From Balanoglossus misakiensis (taxonomy: Eukaryota; Hemichordata): a stretch of DNA of 64,000 nt. The stretch spans positions 13,640,001-13,704,000 of the forward strand of contig CM082576.2 in assembly GCA_040954595.2 (NCBI GenBank), in the 5' to 3' direction. This document shows, piece after piece, positions 62,101-64,000 of the stretch. The notes below the pieces were generated by a model. That model ran no database searches. It saw only the letters and a list, made by a program, of their open reading frames with translations, and had not been told where the DNA came from. How positions within the stretch are numbered: position 1 is the stretch's first letter; every line of letters begins with the position of its first letter. The position numbers and the translations under genes were made by a program.

Positions 62101-62449
62101 AGTGAGTCTGCTGGTAGATACTGAACTGCGTTGTTACTTTTACACTGTTTCAAAGCAATCTTAGAATGTCACGGTCGAGTATGCCATGCAGATGTTGGAT
62201 TAAAAACTCTCGACTCAAGCGAACACTCAATATCCCCGAGAAAGGTGGAAATACAGTTTGGAAGAGGCGGAAATGAAAGACGAAGCAGGAAAACGAAACG
62301 AGGAAGTTGTGATTGCTCAATCAAATCAGCCCGCACAATTTCTTTCTTAATCGTCTTCCAGAACACGGAACTGCCAAGTGTCTTCCAAGACATTTAAGTA
62401 GAGGTGCAAAAGTTCAAGAAAACTCACCGTAGCCCTCTTTGTGAGACAT
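59172..62449 (-). CDS. CD225/dispanin (IFITM superfamily) proline-rich transmembrane protein
   Basis: Four coding exons on the minus strand: 62449-62428, 60514-60237, 59829-59683 and 59318-59172, all GT/AG with matching phases (1, 0, 0); 594 nt, 197 residues, stop TAG. The N-terminal half (about residues 1-100) is Pro/Gln/Tyr-rich, with PPPAYQQ giving a PPxY motif at residues 18-21 (NEDD4-type WW-domain ligand) and GQPPYPADPNSYQQY. The C-terminal half is a CD225 domain: first hydrophobic segment CAMVYAICAFLFFSWVFGIV with GIVAIVYSAL, a loop RRSYEGQERADRCTR, then a second helix MVATVIGVIRIILLIVLV. The family contains IFITM antiviral proteins, PRRT2, TMEM233 and others that curve or traffic membranes; which role applies here cannot be told. 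Possible AATAAA at 58719-58714. Not an IFITM orthologue by its long proline-rich N-terminus. Confidence 0.88.
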
Positions 62450-63549
62450 GGCTGGAATTGTTGCTTTGAAACTGTCTGACTGAAGCTCGCTCTAGTCGGT
62501 GTCCACTTCTCTCACAGAGTTCACAACGACCAAACTGCTGACAGCAGCACGTTGGACGGTTCCGTTGATAATTAACTCGAAAATATCACACGTGAAAATT
62601 TCCCGCCATGCACCAGACTTGACATTTACGCCCACTTGTTTTTACCATATTGGGGCATATCTGCCAACGCCAAACTTTAAGGGGAGTGCCAAATGACATG
62701 CAGCATTCAATAAAATAAAACTGGATTGGACAATGCGGCGCTAAATGCTCACTTGACCGAAATCCGGCGTGTGTCAATCAATGGTTTTCTATATGTATGT
62801 TGTAATCTGACGGACAAACTAGGACACACCACGTACTTTAAATCGTGCATTGGTGCCACCCTCCAACAGTCAAGCCATCCATGCAGGAGATAAGAGGAAG
62901 TTTTTTTTCTAACTTTAAGTTACAAGCAAATTCAACAATCAAAGACTTAGAAGTGGAAGCTTGTAAAAACCTTCGGCTGTTACACAGGTACCATACCATA
63001 GACTATACACACGTCACCACTGGTTGGCTAGGAGAAACATGTCTCATCGGTAAAAAAAATATTCATTACTTTAGCTAAGAATGCGCTTTTCGTCATTTGT
63101 CGGTCGACTCTGTAGCACTGCAAACAATCTGTGTAAACACTTTCAAGTTGATATCTTGGGCAAAATATCCTGGGAATGGAACTAGGATTTATTAAAATTG
63201 TGAAGAAATTACGACTATTAATTTTGATGCAACTTTTTTATTTTTTTTCCAGAAACCACTTATCCCCGTGCTATAAAAATGGTATAAGCTTGTACATGGC
63301 GATTGTATTGCCACGGACGAATTTTCCTCCTTCTTCGACAAGTTGACCCCTTTAACACTGTACTGTACTTTTGTCCAAAAGAGTGGTCTCAACAACAAAT
63401 TCATTCTGTGTTTGGAACTTGTTTCCATCGTACGTATACGTCTCAACACAGGACTGTGGTCTCAAAAATTCTTTAATTCATCCGCGAAGCGCCTTTGTAG
63501 CCTCAGTCACGCCCAACTCGGAGATCGCGTTCATGACTACCGGAATAAT
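62450..63549. other. Upstream flank of the CD225 gene
   Basis: No coding exon is recognised. It should contain the promoter of the minus-strand CD225 gene, but I see no clear TATA box or other defined element. On the minus strand at 63512-63477 a fragment GVTEATKALRG followed by a stop resembles the coiled-coil ORF further right. Confidence 0.4.
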
Positions 63550-63819
63550 CTAGTAAAAGATGGCGGATTCTTCTCGGCGAACAAATCGCTCACTCTCACG
63601 GTCCCCGGCGCCTGTCTGTAATTCCTTGGGAATATACTCATAAGAAAGTCTCGTCTCCAAACTTTCCACCTGTTTTTCCAGCTTCTTTGCCTTCTCTTTT
63701 ACTTTGGCGGCGTCTTCTCTAACATTCTCGAGAACGTCTTCCTGTTCCAGGACGAGGCTGGACAGTTCCGCCTTGCTTTTTCCGCGAAGCACCTTTGCTA
63801 CCTCCGCCACACTTTTCAT
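63550..63819 (-). CDS. Unrecognised coiled-coil ORF
   Basis: An 89-residue minus-strand frame: MKSVAEVAKVLRGKSKAELS, then a strongly helical, heptad-like Glu/Lys/Leu stretch (LEQEDVLENVREDAAKVKEK, AKKLEKQVESLETRL), ending in a basic/acidic tail and SAIFY stop. I do not recognise the family. It could be an exon of a gene extending beyond the right edge, or part of a repeat: a decayed copy of the VAEVAKVLRG segment lies 300 bases to the left. The next upstream codons in frame reach a stop within about 40 bases, so if spliced, an acceptor would have to lie just upstream. Confidence 0.35.
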   Translation of the reverse strand: MKSVAEVAKVLRGKSKAELSSLVLEQEDVLENVREDAAKVKEKAKKLEKQVESLETRLSYEYIPKELQTGAGDRESERFVRREESAIFY

Positions 63820-64000
63820 ATGAAGAGTTAGACGCTGTCTTTGGTCGTTTTAGCTCTTCTGTTCTCTGTCTTGGCTGTTCTGTTATCCCCTTCCGATCAG
63901 AACAGCCAAGAACCAGCAAAGTCAAAGACGGCGGCCAACGTTCACTTACCCAGAGGTCTTGAACACCTTTTTGAACGTTAACTCCAAAATCGGATACATA

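Noticed and set aside
63940-64000. Possible minus-strand exon ending GVQDLW before GTAAGT at the right edge
   Set aside because: Only about 15 codons are visible before the window ends; the family is not recognised and the donor could be chance.

Overview
The window reads as metazoan nuclear DNA, most likely from an invertebrate deuterostome such as a hemichordate or cephalochordate. The reasons are spliced genes with consensus GT/AG borders and long introns, a BCL11-type zinc-finger gene, a TMEM160-type gene, multi-Ig receptors with one Ig domain per phase-1 exon, and many short inverted-repeat elements and decayed LINEs. The species cannot be fixed from the sequence alone.

Layout. (1) 1-10.46 kb: no supported coding exon; upstream flank or first intron of BCL11, with a TIR element at 4.3 kb and two copies of a foldback repeat at 5.65 and 6.8 kb. 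(2) 10.46-16.49 kb, plus strand: two coding exons of a BCL11 (CTIP/EVI9) orthologue. The first exon, expected to encode the short NuRD-recruiting N-terminus, was not found. An AU-rich stretch with several polyadenylation signals follows to about 19.8 kb and may be 3' UTR. (3) 19.8-23.7 kb: intergenic with a long (ATC)n microsatellite. (4) 23.83-27.47 kb, plus strand: a complete four-exon TMEM160-like mitochondrial membrane protein gene, with two inverted-repeat elements in intron 1. (5) 27.5-37.6 kb: mostly without genes, apart from a 5'-truncated LINE tail at 34.9-35.3 kb. (6) 37.6-40.3 kb, minus strand: a short Ig-domain membrane receptor with two apparent single-base frame breaks in its last exon. 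(7) 42.8-53.5 kb, plus strand: a receptor with seven Ig domains, one Fn3 domain, a TM helix and a cytoplasmic tyrosine-kinase fold whose catalytic motifs are lost (HRD to HRN, DFG to NLS), so a receptor pseudokinase. Its signal-peptide exon was not found; a LINE fragment lies just upstream. (8) 53.6-58.2 kb: transposon debris, including a DNA element carrying a Myb/SANT-like ORF and a 511-bp TIR element. (9) 59.2-62.4 kb, minus strand: a complete four-exon CD225/dispanin (IFITM superfamily) gene with a PPxY motif. (10) 63.5-64.0 kb: an unplaced coiled-coil ORF.

How they relate: BCL11 (chromatin repressor) and TMEM160 (mitochondrial) look independent. The two divergent V-type Ig receptors share exon design and repeat families, and probably arose by inverted duplication or as a paired-receptor locus. 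The nearby CD225 gene makes an immune or cell-surface recognition theme possible, but that is inference.
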